From positions 24,289 to 88,288 of the forward strand of contig RWJK01001052.1 in assembly GCA_004335835.1 (NCBI GenBank): DNA of 64,000 nucleotides. Reading direction: 5' to 3'. The stretch is from Scenedesmus sp. ARA3. Taxonomy: Eukaryota; Chlorophyta; Chlorophyceae; Sphaeropleales; Scenedesmaceae. Every line of letters begins with the position of its first letter. Position 1 is the stretch's first letter. The position numbers were made by a program, and so were the translations under genes. This document shows positions 45,846 through 57,452 of the stretch, in pieces. The notes under the pieces were generated by a model, which saw only the letters and a list, made by a program, of their open reading frames with translations, ran no database searches and was not told the DNA's origin.

Positions 45846-47927
45846 ACTCATCAGCAGGCCGTCATCTTCCAGCTCCTGCTGCAGCGCAGCAATGAGCTCC
45901 GCCTCTGTCATTGGCGCATCACACAATGCACAGTCGGCAGCAGCAGCAGATGCGAGCAGCGATGCATCAGCGGCGCCGCAGCACGCTAGGTCACTGTAGC
46001 TTGGGAAGCGCAGCAGCGAGGCTTGGTGGTGGTGCACAGCCAGGCCCGGCTCCGCTGCTGTTGCTGCTGCTGCTGTTGCTGCTGCTGCTGTTGCTGTTGC
46101 TGCTGCCGCTGCTGTGGAGCTGATAGACAGGGAGGCTTGCAGGAGGCCTCCTGCAGGAGGTGCTGTTACCTCTGCGCCGGTTGCAGTGCTGAGCGTCTGC
46201 TGCTGCTGCTGCTGCCCGCTGCCAGATCCCGTGCTTGTGCTGGACTCCCCACACTGCACGATCAGTGTGGTGGATGGCGTCGCTGCTGCTGCTGCTGCAT
46301 GCAGCAGGGGTAGCTGTGCGCTGCGGGAGCGAGTGGCCATGCCTTCTTGCTGGATGCTGTTACCCCACTGGCTGTTTATTTCCGGCAGCAGCTCTGAAGC
46401 CACGTCAGCAGCAGCAGCAGCAGCATAGCAGGGCTCCTCCTTGATGGCAACTGCTGCTGTTGCACCTGCTCCTGCTGCTGCGTCCTTGTTGTCTGCTTCA
46501 GCGAATGCAGCTTTCACGGCGTCTGCTGCAGCCTCTGCTGAGCTTGCGTGGGTGATCGGGGAGATGCTGCGTGCTGCGTCATGCGAGGTGCAGCCTTTCT
46601 TCAGCAGCTGTGCACGCGTGCCGCTGCGGCGCTTGGCCAGGCGGGCGCGGCAGCTCCTGCAAGGTGAATGATGCAACAGGAAGAAGCGGCAGCAGGCAGA
46701 GCAGCAGGGTTTGAGAGTGGGTTGCGGCGCTCTGCCAGGCGTGCGCGGCAGTTCCTGCAATAACGCAGTGGTGGGCGATGGATGCATCAGACAGCAGCAG
46801 CAGGAGCAGCAGCAGCAGGGATAGCAGACTGGCTTGAGTGTGGTGTGGTGCGGTGGTCGTTGTGCAGATGATGGCCTGCGCGCAGAATGTAGGGCAGTTG
46901 CTGTGGTAACCTCTGGACGGATCAACATGTTTTGCTTGGTTGCTGCTGCATGCGCTGTAAGCTTAAGCAGCGTGGCTGTAGCACCACCAGCCATGCATGT
47001 CATCGCCTGCTCACCGTTTGGTGTCATCTGAAGGGAGAGGCCGCCGCAGTATGGAGGGTTGGCAAGCGCAGCAGCAGCAGCAGCAGGCAGCAGCAGCAGT
47101 CAGTGCAAAATCTTTGCAGCGTCAGTGTCAACGGCTAAGATGCACGTCTTGCTGAGCAGCAGCAGGGGGTGCTTGCTGAAGTGCAGTGTTGCTTGCAGTC
47201 ATACTTGTGCAATATACGGTTAATCTCAGGAGCAGTGCTAGATGCACAGATCCCATTTGTCCGGATGCTTCTGGATGCAAGCAATTGCTGAACCGGATTT
47301 GAGGCAGCTCACTCACCGAACTTTGTCAGGCACTCAAACTTGCCGCATTGCTGGCAGAAGCGGTACTCTGTGGGGTCGTCCGCTGACAGCTGCACTGCTG
47401 GCGCCTGCATGTGAGCCGTGCACGCCTTCTTCTTCAGGCAGTAACTCTTGGTCAGCTGCGTGTTGCAGTGCAGCACCTGCATTGCAGCAGCAGCAGCAGC
47501 AGCAGCAGTTTGGTGGAGAGGTGGTTGCATGGCGCTGGTGCCGCTCAGATGTAACATCAGCATGGTTGCTGAGTACCATGCTGCATTGAGTGAAGAAGGA
47601 TGTTTGATCTTCAGATGTTGCAGATGACGGCTGCTGCATGCCGGTGTGGCTTGTGTATGCAACTGGATGCGTCATCCTGTTTAGTTTCTTTTGGGCTCGG
47701 CTTTGGGGCTTTTGGCACAGGAGCACAGCTGGCAGGCAACTTGCATGCAAGCTGCATGCAGGGTAAAGGAAACTGGATGTGATTAAAGACTAGCCAGCAT
47801 GAGCAGCTGTAGATCCGTGCTGGTGCAGCAGCATGCGCACCTGGCAGAACTGCAAACCCTCTTCATCTGCTGCTGCCTGTGGTCCGAGTGCCCCCGGCGC
47901 TGGTGCTTCGCCTGAAGCTTGATTCAT
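44451..47927 (-). CDS. SBP-box transcription factor
   Basis: Exons 47927-47841, 47476-47317, a 13-nt micro-exon 47027-47015, and 46656-44451 give 821 residues in one frame. The SBP domain is at the very N-terminus (about residues 28-97): finger one C28-x4-C33 ... C48-x2-H51 (CLKKKACTAH), finger two FCQQCGKFEC ... C89, then the basic nuclear-localisation stretch CRARLAKRR. The micro-exon supplies DDTKR between KF and SCRAR; without it the frame breaks. Position 77, normally the zinc-binding His of CQQCxxFH, is Glu, with Cys next to it. The remaining 720 residues are low-complexity, with long Gln, Ala and Ser/Asn runs typical of transactivation regions. By family it binds GTAC-core DNA sites; algal members include nutrient and copper response regulators, but the target here is unknown. 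A decayed copy of exon 4 start is at 46754. Confidence 0.85.
46720..46760 (-). repeat. Copy of SBP exon 4 start
   Basis: An acceptor at 46755 followed by bases reading NCRARLAERRN in the frame set by the micro-exon, copying SCRARLAKRRS of the real exon at 46656. No donor follows. Confidence 0.85.
47015..47027 (-). other. 13-nt micro-exon of the SBP-box gene
   Basis: Flanked by a CTTCAG acceptor and a GTGAGC donor. It joins phase 1 to phase 2 and inserts Asp-Asp-Thr-Lys-Arg, matching the DEGKR segment that precedes the last zinc-ligand Cys in plant SBP domains. Confidence 0.8.
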
Positions 47928-49511
47928 ACCTGTGAACGCATTGGTGAATCAGCGGCAGCACGTGAGGCCATGTGCATACGGCGCGGGCAAGATATTGCGC
48001 AAGCTGGTCCGGACATGCACGGCCGGTGAAGTGATATCTTGGCATGTAGCGGTGTAAAGCACGACACGAACGCTCACCCGTTGTTTTCAGCGCTCTGCGG
48101 CCTGCCCAGAAGTCAGTACGCTGGGTGGGGCTTTCACCACCCATGCGGGGCCCTGGGTGCCTAGCAGAAGCTACACAACAGATCTATATGATGGACTTCT
48201 GTGTTCTACCGTTCCTTGCGGATCGCTAGAAGGACTGGCTTGCCCCTTGAGTCTTTATACAAGCCCGCCACGGTACGCGTGATCGAGGCATCTATGGCTA
48301 TACATGTTTTATAAACGAATCTCCAAACAATGCGCCTTAGATGGGGCCACCAAGGACTATGTCTGGTACAGTACGCTCGGATTTGTTGTGGTGCGGTCAG
48401 TGAACGAGATGGCGCAGTGTTCGTACCCGAGCAATATGGTTTGAGACCACATGTACAAGCTGCTGAACGAGCAGAGAAGCGCTCCGCCAGGGCTGAGGCA
48501 AAGAAAAGGAAGTGAAAGGAACAGATACGGAAGTCTTGTTCACCTTCCAGGACATATGATGTGGTATCCGTCATTTTATCTTACATCGTCTTGTTCAAGT
48601 GGTCTGTCAGCATACCATCCGGGTTAAAGAGACCAAACACATTTTGGGCCCGCCCGACTGATTTTGGCACCTGTTGCTGCTCCGCCGCCTTCCTCTGCTG
48701 CTTAGAACAAACAACATGATTATTTTACCTTCTTATACCGTGCTAGCGCGTTGCTCCGCTTCGTTCTCTGTAACTGGCCTCGTCACCGGCATGACTGGCA
48801 GGCACTTCAGTGGGCTCACATGCCACTAGGGAAGGGGCTCCATGTGAGGGCTTTGCAGCAGCTGGATGCACATCATCGTACTTTTGGCAAATATTTGAGC
48901 ATTTGATGGTGTTGAAGGGGGATTTGAACGGTTCTGTGCAACCAAAATCTCAGACAGCTGTCCTACAATAACCTGCTGTGCTGCCTAGGAATGGTGGCGC
49001 CACCAGACTCTGGTGGTCTGAGAGAGGACTGCACTGCAGCAGCTGCAGCCGAACCTGACGTCAAACTTCTTTATTGTTTACGTAACACCCAGCCTATTCA
49101 AGAATAAGTTGGGCAGATATGGCCACATTTCAGCGCTCAGCCAAAGGGTACCCTTTGGCTGAGCGCTGAAATTCAACAGCTCACACGGGTGTGAGCTGTT
49201 GAACAGAACCCCATTCCGGCGCCAACAAGATACAAACTCATTTAGTGCCAATGACAATCCACAAACATTACGCTCACCACGGACAGTACGCTGTGCAATC
49301 AGTGACTTTCTGCAATCCGATTTCAATTTGTACAGCATGCAATCAGCAACATGTGGTCAATTGTCTGCCTTCAATGGATGACAAACAACTACCTGCTGAT
49401 GCGCCCAGATCCTCTTTCATCCACAATTGTGGATGCAACTATACAATTATCATCCTGCTGCTGCTGCTGTTGATCCTCGAGTCATACTTTGCTGCTTACT
49501 CACTCTGCTGC
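47928..49511. other. Intergenic: SBP upstream region and POD1 3' flank
   Basis: About 1.6 kb. A plus-strand open frame ending at 48515 finishes in a basic AEKRSARAEAKKRK tail after an acceptor-like site at 48371, and might be a terminal exon of something unrecognised; no partner exon was found. Two adjacent palindromes lie at 49127-49203. Confidence 0.5.
49127..49203. repeat. Two adjacent perfect palindromes (46 and 32 bp)
   Basis: Bases 49127-49172 form a 46-bp perfect palindrome centred on GGTACC. Bases 49172-49203 form a 32-bp inverted repeat with a 2-base centre. They abut or overlap by one base. Together they would form two hairpins side by side. Confidence 0.95.
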
Positions 49512-52500
49512 TTACTCCTGTGCTACTGCCAGCGCTGGCTGCATGCTGCTCCTCGCGCCCATGTCAGCACACGACTGCGACTTGCTGTACGCCCGGTGCG
49601 ACAAGCCAGCAGCCGAAGCCGCGGTATAGCCACCACCAAACCCTAGTGCCAGCCCATCAACTGGTGCCCCAGCAAAGTGTGCTGCCCGCCCCGCAGGATG
49701 CTCCGGCAGTAGCACACTGCTGCCAGCACTGTTGCTGCTGTTGCTGTCGACGTAAGCACCTTCGCCATTACCTCTGCAAGTACTGCTGCTGCTGCTGCTG
49801 CTGGTGACGGGACCTGCACCTGCACCAGCTGCTGCTGCTACTGCGAGGCCCTCCTGCATTGCGCAAGCAGCAGCGTCTGCTGCATGGCTGCCTGGCGCAC
49901 TGCGCCCCAGCAGCACACACGCATCAGCTCTGCTGCTGCTGCCCTTGCCACTGCCTTCATCAGAGCGACTGGCATGCTTCACACTGACCCCACACGCTGC
50001 ATTTGCAGAGCTACGCTGCAGACAGCCCGGCCCTGCTGCTGCTGCTGCTGCTGAAGGCCCTGTAGTGCTTGCAGCCCCTGCAGCGCGGCATGTCTTCGCT
50101 CCTGTCCCCACACTGATGCTGCTTATTCCTGCGCCTGCGCCTGCGCCTGCTGCTGCTGCGCTTGCCCCCGCTGCAGCTCCTGCAGCTGCAGGGACCTGCG
50201 CTGCCGGCAGCCCTATGCTAGGCTTTGCAGCAACAGCAGCAGCAGTCCCTGGCACTAGCTTCACTCCTGCTGGCGTCACATTGATCGCACGCGGCAGGGA
50301 CTTGCCTCCTGCCACTGCTGCATGGTGCTGCACATACAGATAGGCCAGCCATTTGAGGCTGAACCCTAGCACAACTTGAAATGCGCAGGCAGCCAGCCAT
50401 GCGAACAGCAGGAAGGCTGCACGCAAGTGCCACTGTGGAGGGCCGTCGCCTTTCAGGGTGAAGAGCGTGTGCAGCATGCGCAGGCACAGCGCTGCAGGTC
50501 CCATGGGGCAGAAGCCGACCTGAGGAGAATGGCAGCAGCAGCAGCAGCAGCAGCACAGGGTACCAGCAGGTCAGAAGCTGCAGGGCTCATGGATCAGAAG
50601 CCGACCTGCAAACAACGGCAGCAGCAGCAAGTCAGCAGCTGCCAGATCAGCTTTCAAGGCAGCGGCTGTGCCATGAAAGCGCAGCAAGACAGCACAACAG
50701 CGCACCAGTGCGCCAGTTGTGGGCCAGGTGGCCTGGCCGGGTGATTGTGACAATGCTGGCACTGACACCAGTCCCTGAACCACTTAGCAGCTTGTGCATG
50801 TTGTGGCTGTGGTGGTCGATGCTGCGCTAAGCCAATTCATACCACAGCACAGCACAGAGCAAGCCGAGCAAAGCGGGCAAAAATACAACACACTCACCAG
50901 CTTGTGCATGTTGTGGCTGTGGTGGTCCATGCTGTCGCCGCAGAGGTCGCGCATGTACTCCCGATAGATGCCCGGCCGGATGTCGTTGAACTTGCCCAGC
51001 ACCGCGTGCTTGGCGATGTCGATGATGATCTGCAGGGACAATGCAGCGCAGCAGTGATGCAGCAGCGTTGCAGCGCAGGGCACACGTCAGGGAGTGGTGT
51101 GAATTGTGAACATTACCAAAGGTTGAACTTGCCCAGCACCGCGTGCTTGGCGATGTCAATGATGATCTGCAGTGACAGTGCGGCGCAGAGCAAACAGCAA
51201 TGTGGCGCAATGAAAGTAGAGCAGATGCAGCATAGTAAGGTGTCAGACAGCGTGCGCTTTGCCCAGCACCGCGTGCTTGGTGATGTCAATGATGATCTGC
51301 AGCAACAATGCGGCGCAATGAAAGTAGGCAAGACAGCAACAGAGCACAGTGTCAAACGGCACGCACAAGCCATGCTTGGCGATGTCAATGATGATCTGCA
51401 GCAGCGCAGCAAGGATGAGGCGCGGAGCACACAGCAGGGTGGTTTAGTGCATGCGCTTGCTGAACTTGCCCAGCACCGCGTGCTTGGCGATGTCGATGAT
51501 GATCTGCAGTAAAAGTGCAGCAATGATGAGGCGCGGAGCACACAGCAGGGTGGTTCAAAGCATGCGCTTGCTGAACTTGCCCAGCACCGCGTGCTTGGCA
51601 CTGTCGATGATGATCTGGCGCACAGTGCGGCGCAGAGAGTGGTGTCAGAAAGCATGCACAATCAACGATCTTGCGCGCAGTTGCACGCAGTTGGTACATA
51701 ACAGTGCACTGCAGGGACAGAAAAAGCGTCGCTGCAACAAGGATGCTTCAAGCGCTCACCTCCCAGAGAAGCAATGCCTCGCATGCCCAAGAGAAATCCT
51801 GCCGTGTAAAGCCGACTGTGTCCCTCAACTCTCACACACAGATGCGCCCACACATCAGCAGCACTGCAGGCTACAAAACACTCACCAGATTTTTTTGTGA
51901 CAAGCCATCAAAAGCCAGCCGTGCCCCTCACCTCCCAGAAGAAGATGCGCCCGCACACCAGCAGCACTGCAGGCTACAAACACTCACCAAAATTAATTGT
52001 GACAAGCCATCAAAAGCCAGCCGTGCCCCTCACCTCCCAGAAGAAGATGCGCCCGCACACCAGCAGCACTGCAGGCTACAAACACTCACCAAAATTAATT
52101 GTGACAAGCCATCAAAAGCCAGCCGTGCCCCTCACCTCCCAGAAGAAGATGCGCCCGCACACCAGCAGTCACTGCAGCCAACAACATGACTATAACGCAT
52201 CCGCCACCTGAAGGCCACGACACACGAGCTGTGTCCATCCTCACCTCCCAAAAGAAGATGCGCCCGCACACCAGCAGCACTGCAGCAGCGGGCAGCCAGC
52301 TGCCGCCGTTGCTGATGTCCTCCACCACCACAAAGCACAGCACCAGCAGCAGCTCAAAGCGCTCCACGATGTCCTGCAGGGCAGCAAAGTGACAAGAGAT
52401 GCATAGCGGCAAAAGATAGGACAGTATGATACAGAAGTGAAGCAGGCATCAGCAGCAGCTCAAAGCGCTCCACAATGTCCTGCAGCAGGTTGCAAAAAGC

Positions 52501-55500
52501 ACCGTAAAGCAAGGGATCAACCGCACATGTCAGCTGGTACCATGGTGCAAACATGTGATGGTGATTACAGTCGCCAATGTCCTGCAGCAGGTTGTTGTAG
52601 CGATCAGCCAAGTCATTGAATGTTGCTACGAGGGTTCATGAGCTACAATTGTGGGTTAAAAGTCAATTCAAACCCACCTGGCAGGCCAGCGTCCAGAGCT
52701 TGTTGGTGTCGGTGCGCTTGTAGACCTGCTGCCCCTAAACCTAAAACCCGAATAACAGGCATCGCAAACCCAAACCAACAGCCTGGTCACCTGGCAGGCC
52801 AGCGTCCACAGCTTGTTGGTGTCGGTGCGCTTGTAGACCTGCCCCTCAAAAACCTAACACCCAAATTACATGCAGCGCAAACCAAGAATCACAGGCCACA
52901 CATACCTGGCAGGCCAGCGTCCAGAGCTTGTTGGTGTCGGTGCTTTTGAACCCCAGCAATCCCAGGAATCCCCAGCCATCACCCTGACATCAGCACATCA
53001 ACTCTACACAGCCACAGCCGCACAGCCCCTGCCTACCCACCTGGCAGGCCAGCGTCCAGAGTTTGTTGGTGTCGGTGCGCTTGTAGACCTGCCCTTTGAG
53101 CTCCACAAAGTTGGTGGCGATCATCAGCGCCAGCAGCGCGTTGGCCTTGCTGTTCATGGTCACAGCAAACACCATCGCCTGTTGTAGCAGCAGGGAGTTC
53201 ATCAGCACAAGCAGCGCATTAGCTTTGCAACTCACAGTTAGACAGCGTGCAGGAGACGCCGGGGCACCGTACAAAAACTGAAGGCACAAACACGCTACTG
53301 CGGAGATTACAAACAGAGCAAAGTCTGGCGGCGCAACTGGCGTGCTATCTTGCAACATGGCATGCTGCCAGCCAAGGCCAAGCAGCAACGTGTGTGTTTC
53401 GCGCACCGGCAGGCTACCCTGTCCAGCAGCAAATCAAAAACAAACGCCGCACCTGGCACATCAGCCACTGCTGTGTGCAATGTATATATATCAGCAGGTA
53501 TGGCACCAGCAAACCAACAAGTTTGAATGCCGCCGCCGCAACAGCACCATCACCAAAGGACCACACCACCACACTCCGCACCTGGCACATGAGCACGCTG
53601 CCGTGCGCTGTGATCAACAGAAAAGCCACCGCCAAGTCTGACGCCAGCAGGCCCAGGTCACATGAATAACAGCGGTCCCAAGGCACAAACTCAAACTCAC
53701 AAGGTGAACCCACACAGCACATGCCGAACATTCTTGAGACATTACTGAGCCCAACAGCGACCAGATAAAACAACCACAGCGCCGCACCTGGCACATGAGC
53801 ACGCTGCCGTGCGCTGTTATCAGCAGGAATGCCACCGCCAGGTCTGACGCCAGCGGCCCCAGGCCTATGCTGTGGCGCGTGAACAGCGTGCAGGTGCTGC
53901 TCAGCGCCTCCAGCACATCAACACCAAAGTTGGACAGGATCTGCAGTTGATATGGCGACAAAAAAGCGGGTCAGGCCAGGACTATGTGTGACAGAAGACA
54001 GGTTTTACAGCAGAATGTGCTGCTCAGAGCCTCCAGCACGTCCACACCAAAGTTGGACAGGATCTGCAATCATAAAAGGATTGCAAAGCAGGGCGTGTCA
54101 CAACAGAAAAGGAATGTGGCACTGAGGGAAGGTGACACAGATAAAGGTGCTGCTCAGCGCCTCCAGCACGTCCACACCAAAGTTGGACAGGATCTGCGTT
54201 TGTGGCAGATTTACAAAGAAAGACTGGTTACAAAAAAGCATGAAACTACAAAGCGTTTACACACATAAGGTGCTGCTCAGTGCCTCCAGCACGTCGACAG
54301 TTGGACAGGATTTGCACTGTGTACTGTGCATGACCTGGATCATCATTGTCGTAGAAGCCAGCAAACCCGGCCTGTGTTGCTGCTGCTGTGCTGCATGCAC
54401 ATGCTGCTGATCAGTGCAACCAGCAACCTGCCACCGCACCACACCTTCTCCAGGATCTCCAGTGCAGATCCTGCTGCTGCTACTGCTGCTGCTGCCGCTG
54501 CTGTGCTGCACCATGCTTGCACTGCTGCAGACAGCCACCTAGCACCAGCCGCAGCCGCACCTTATCTAGGATCTCCAGTGCAGTGAAAATGACCTGGATC
54601 TTCAAAAACTCCGATGTTATGTCCTTCATCCAGTAGTAAATCACCCCAGGCTTGATCAGACTCAGCACGCCGGCAGCCGCCAGCAGCAGCAGCACACACA
54701 AAAAGTCGTACAGCTGCGCCCCAGAGGGCACGCCGCGGCTGCGGCTGCCGGCGGCAGCTGGCGGCTGCCTGCTGCTGCTGCTGCGCGCTGCGCTTGGCAG
54801 CAGCAGCAGCGAGGAGCCCAGCTGCCACATCGTGCGCAGGCAGCGCAGCGGCAGCACCGTCAGGGCCCCCTGCAGGAATAAGAAGCAGCAGAGATGCAGC
54901 AGAGTGCAGAAGCATTAGTGGATGTGTGGATTCCTGCAACTGACGTTGAGCAGCACATGGCATGTCAATGGGCTGCTGCCGCTGCTCACCAGGAAGGAGT
55001 AGAGGCACAGCAGCGTGCCAAAGATCAAGGTAACATGACCATGTAATGCCTGACTGCTGCTGCCGCTGCCGCTGCTGCTGCTGCTGCTGCTGGTCACCAG
55101 GAAGGAGGAGAGGCGCAGCGGCGTGCCGAAGATGTACACATACACGCTCATGTAGTGCCCAACTGCTGCTGCCGCAGCTGCTTCCGCCACCGCTGCTGCC
55201 GCTGCTGCTGCTGCTGTCGCTGCTCACCAGGAAGGAGTAGAGGCACAGCAGCGTGCCGAAGATCATGATGCGCTCCAGCTGGTAGGGCACGTACAGCAGG
55301 AAGTTGTAGCTACAGCCAGGAACAAACAACACGTGCAGTTTGCAGTTTCAGTGCATTTTAAAAGCCAGGCCAGGCACATCGTGTGCAGCGCTTTCATTGG
55401 ATGCACAGGCACATCACTGCTGAAAGTGAAAATATACATGGGCACTGCTGCTAGCGCTCCATGCAACGCGCCCAACAGCTGCAATTGCTCAGCACAGGTG

Positions 55501-56174
55501 TCACTTACTGCACCCCCTACATCCGCGAGCCTGCTGCTGCTTGCAGGAAACAGCTCAGGCAGCAGCTGCACTGCCCTACAATGCCCGTACTGCATCTGAT
55601 ATAGCAGCAGCACCGCAGCTATCTACTAACCCAGCTACCCCAGCCCAGCAGCAGCACATCCACAGCTAGTCCTGCTGATCTATCCCAGCCAAGCTCACAC
55701 TTCGTCGCGCATTTGCATTTGCATTTTGCATGCTGGACTGTCCATCATTACACCACTACAGCTATCTACTCACCCAGCCATCCCAGCCAAGCTCACACTC
55801 TACTGTACTGTATACGACACAGCAGCAGCAACCACCACAGCTATTCGCTATCTGCTATCCCATTTAGTCACACTCACACTCTGTCGCGCTCTGTCTGCCG
55901 CCACAGCACATCTGCTGTTGGGTACTTCTCATGCGGCGTTGCCTCCGCATGAAAGAAGTCCCACAAGCTAGGAGGAGGCGCAGGAGGGTTGGGCTCTAAA
56001 CTGACCATTGTTTGCAGGCCAGTTCCCGGCCGCATGCTGCTGCTGCTGCTAGGTGTGCCGCTGTGCTGCTGCTGCCCTGCCCCATGTAGGTGCGTGTGGT
56101 GGTGCTGCTGCTGCTGCTGGAGGTGGCTGCTCTGCAATGGTCCAGCCTTGGTGGGAGAGTGAGGCCGAGACGAC

Positions 56175-56209
<35 letters not shown>

Positions 56210-56939
56210 TTGAGGCTGCCCTACAGGTGACCGTTGTAGCTCCCGCCATGTTGCTGCAGACATACAGCCGCAGGTGAAAGAGACGCAACATCAGCGGCTT
56301 CAAGTGTGCTGGTGTTGCTTGCGAAGCTAGATGCTATCAGCGTGAGTGCATAGTTGGTTAGTCAACCATGCATAAGATTGCATACATGCCACCCATGCAT
56401 GGCATGCATGCATGCTGCTGCAACCACTACCACCACGCCGGTACCATGCTGCATGTTTTTAAATGTTGTTCGAAACCTAAACACTGCGACGCATGCTGCC
56501 TACCTGCAAAGCTGCTGATGTCAGCAGCTGCTGCGTCAGCACCTGCTGTCGAGTGGTCAACCGACTTGCTGCTGCTTGCAGGAGACCGCTCCAGCATCTC
56601 TAGGCTAGGTCCCAGCTGCGTGGCTACATCCTGCAAACTTTCTGACATCTGCCCGGCATCTGAGACCGTTGACCGCCGCACGACTGGCGCCCTCTCGCTT
56701 GCTATGCTCAGTCTGCTTGGCTGCTGAAGGTCGAAATGGCTGCTGCTGCTGCTGCTGCTGAAAGAGCAGCTGGCATCTGGGGTCAGAGGCACAGAGGTGG
56801 TGTGCAGGCTGCCTGCTTTGCCCTTGCCCTTCCTTCTCCTGGCCTTGGAGATAGGCGGCAAGCCGTCGCTGCCATCTGACATTCGCTTTTCGGACATGAC
56901 CTGCTGCTGCTGCTGGTCCAGCTGCATGGCACTCGGCAC
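49512..56939 (-). CDS. TAPT1/POD1 family membrane protein
   Basis: Exons 56939-56504, 56253-55878, 55309-55228, 54869-54561, 53940-53788, 53178-53041, 52373-52245, 51029-50898 and 50519-49512 give 920 residues in frame. A Ser/Gln-rich N-terminal third leads to SLWDFFHAEAT, then ERDRVYNFLLYVPYQLERIM, LTVLPLRCLRTMWQL, FVELKGQVYKRTDTNKLW, DIVERFELLLVL, and IIIDIAKHAVLGKFNDI with RPGIYREYMRDL. These follow the order of conserved blocks in TAPT1 (animals), Emp65 (yeast) and POD1 (plants), a multi-pass endoplasmic-reticulum membrane family linked to protein folding and secretory quality control. The C-terminal 250 residues after VGFCPMGPAALC are Ala/Ser-rich and lineage-specific. Introns carry many exon-edge copies. 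It diverges from the PH-domain gene over a 513-bp spacer. Confidence 0.8.
50785..50825 (-). repeat. Copy of POD1 exon 8 end
   Basis: Repeats the edge encoding DHHSHNMHKL, downstream of the exon end at 50898. Confidence 0.85.
51115..51620 (-). repeat. Five copies of POD1 exon 8 start
   Basis: The acceptor plus codons for IIIDIAKHAVLGKF recur at about 51117-51168, 51262-51299, 51370-51399, 51464-51508 and 51573-51617, spaced 100-130 bp. The true exon starts at 51029. Coding differences are few. Confidence 0.95.
51820..52200 (-). repeat. 102-bp tandem repeat of POD1 exon 7 end
   Basis: Units phased at 51901, 52003 and 52105 are almost identical with an exact 102-bp period; a diverged fourth lies at about 51820-51865. 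Each holds the codons for VLLVCGRIFFWE, the GT donor and intron sequence. The true exon ends at 52245. Confidence 0.97.
52440..52600 (-). repeat. Copies of POD1 exon 7 start
   Basis: DIVERFELLL with acceptor recurs at about 52450-52484, and a short DIG... trace with LLQ is at 52575-52590. Confidence 0.8.
52675..52960 (-). repeat. Three copies of POD1 exon 6 end
   Basis: The edge encoding QVYKRTDTNKLWTLACQ recurs at about 52677-52728, 52790-52845 and 52905-52945, about 115 bp apart, upstream of the true exon end coordinate 53041. Confidence 0.95.
53195..53235 (-). repeat. Copy of POD1 exon 6 start
   Basis: Reads as a diverged SKANALLVLMNS next to an acceptor-like CAG. Confidence 0.7.
53445..53660 (-). 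repeat. Two copies of POD1 exon 5 end
   Basis: The edge encoding LASDLAVAFLLITAHGSVLM with donor recurs at about 53578-53655; a weaker copy is at 53450-53500. Confidence 0.95.
54005..54320 (-). repeat. Three copies of POD1 exon 5 start
   Basis: The acceptor and codons for ILSNFGVDVLEALSST recur at about 54018-54063, 54147-54196 and 54270-54312. Confidence 0.95.
54985..55145 (-). repeat. Two copies of POD1 exon 3 end
   Basis: The edge encoding FGTLLCLYSFLV with donor recurs at about 54990-55027 and 55098-55137, separated by CTG runs. Confidence 0.95.
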
Positions 56940-57452
56940 ACTGCTGCTGCTGCCACGGCAGTGTCCCTGAAGCTGTCACAAACGGGCTTCCTAGCTTATA
57001 GTGAATGGAATTCAATTCAAATCAACACATTTGCTGGGCACAGCACAAGCTTACGGACCTCCAGGCGCCATCCCCATCAACGAACAGCGGCAAGAAGAAG
57101 CCTTGCAGTTCAAAAACCACAACACACGCAATAATTATCCAGTGATTGTCTAATTCATTGCCTCGGTCTGAGTGAGCTCGTGCCATCCTCCACCGTTGCC
57201 ATGTGACTGTTTTTCTGCCTCGAAGAAGTTCACCGCAAGCCAAAACGATCTGCAAGATTGCCCACAGGTTTTGTTTGACAGAAGTAAAGAGTACGTTGTC
57301 GCAGCACCAACCTAAAGGCCAATTAGGGCTGTTGTGTGCGGATCGCCACACCCCGTGCGTGTGCAGTCATTTGCAAGCACGATCCTAGTTTTCGTAAACC
57401 TTCAAATCGTTTTCACTGCATTTCCTCTAAACACAGCCCCGCAGCAGCACAT
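56940..57452. promoter_or_regulatory. Divergent promoter region, POD1 / PH-domain gene
   Basis: The 513 bases between opposite start codons hold both 5' regions. The sequence is notably free of CAG repeats and richer in AT than the surrounding introns. No specific promoter motif was assigned. Confidence 0.45.

Noticed and set aside
44451..47027. Single-exon 858-residue protein starting at 47027
   Set aside because: The apparent start lies in the micro-exon and the first 120 residues are translated intron. The spliced model restores a complete SBP domain.
49245..49807. Plus-strand frames opposite the POD1 last exon
   Set aside because: They are antisense of the Ala/Ser-rich C-terminus and have no domain support.
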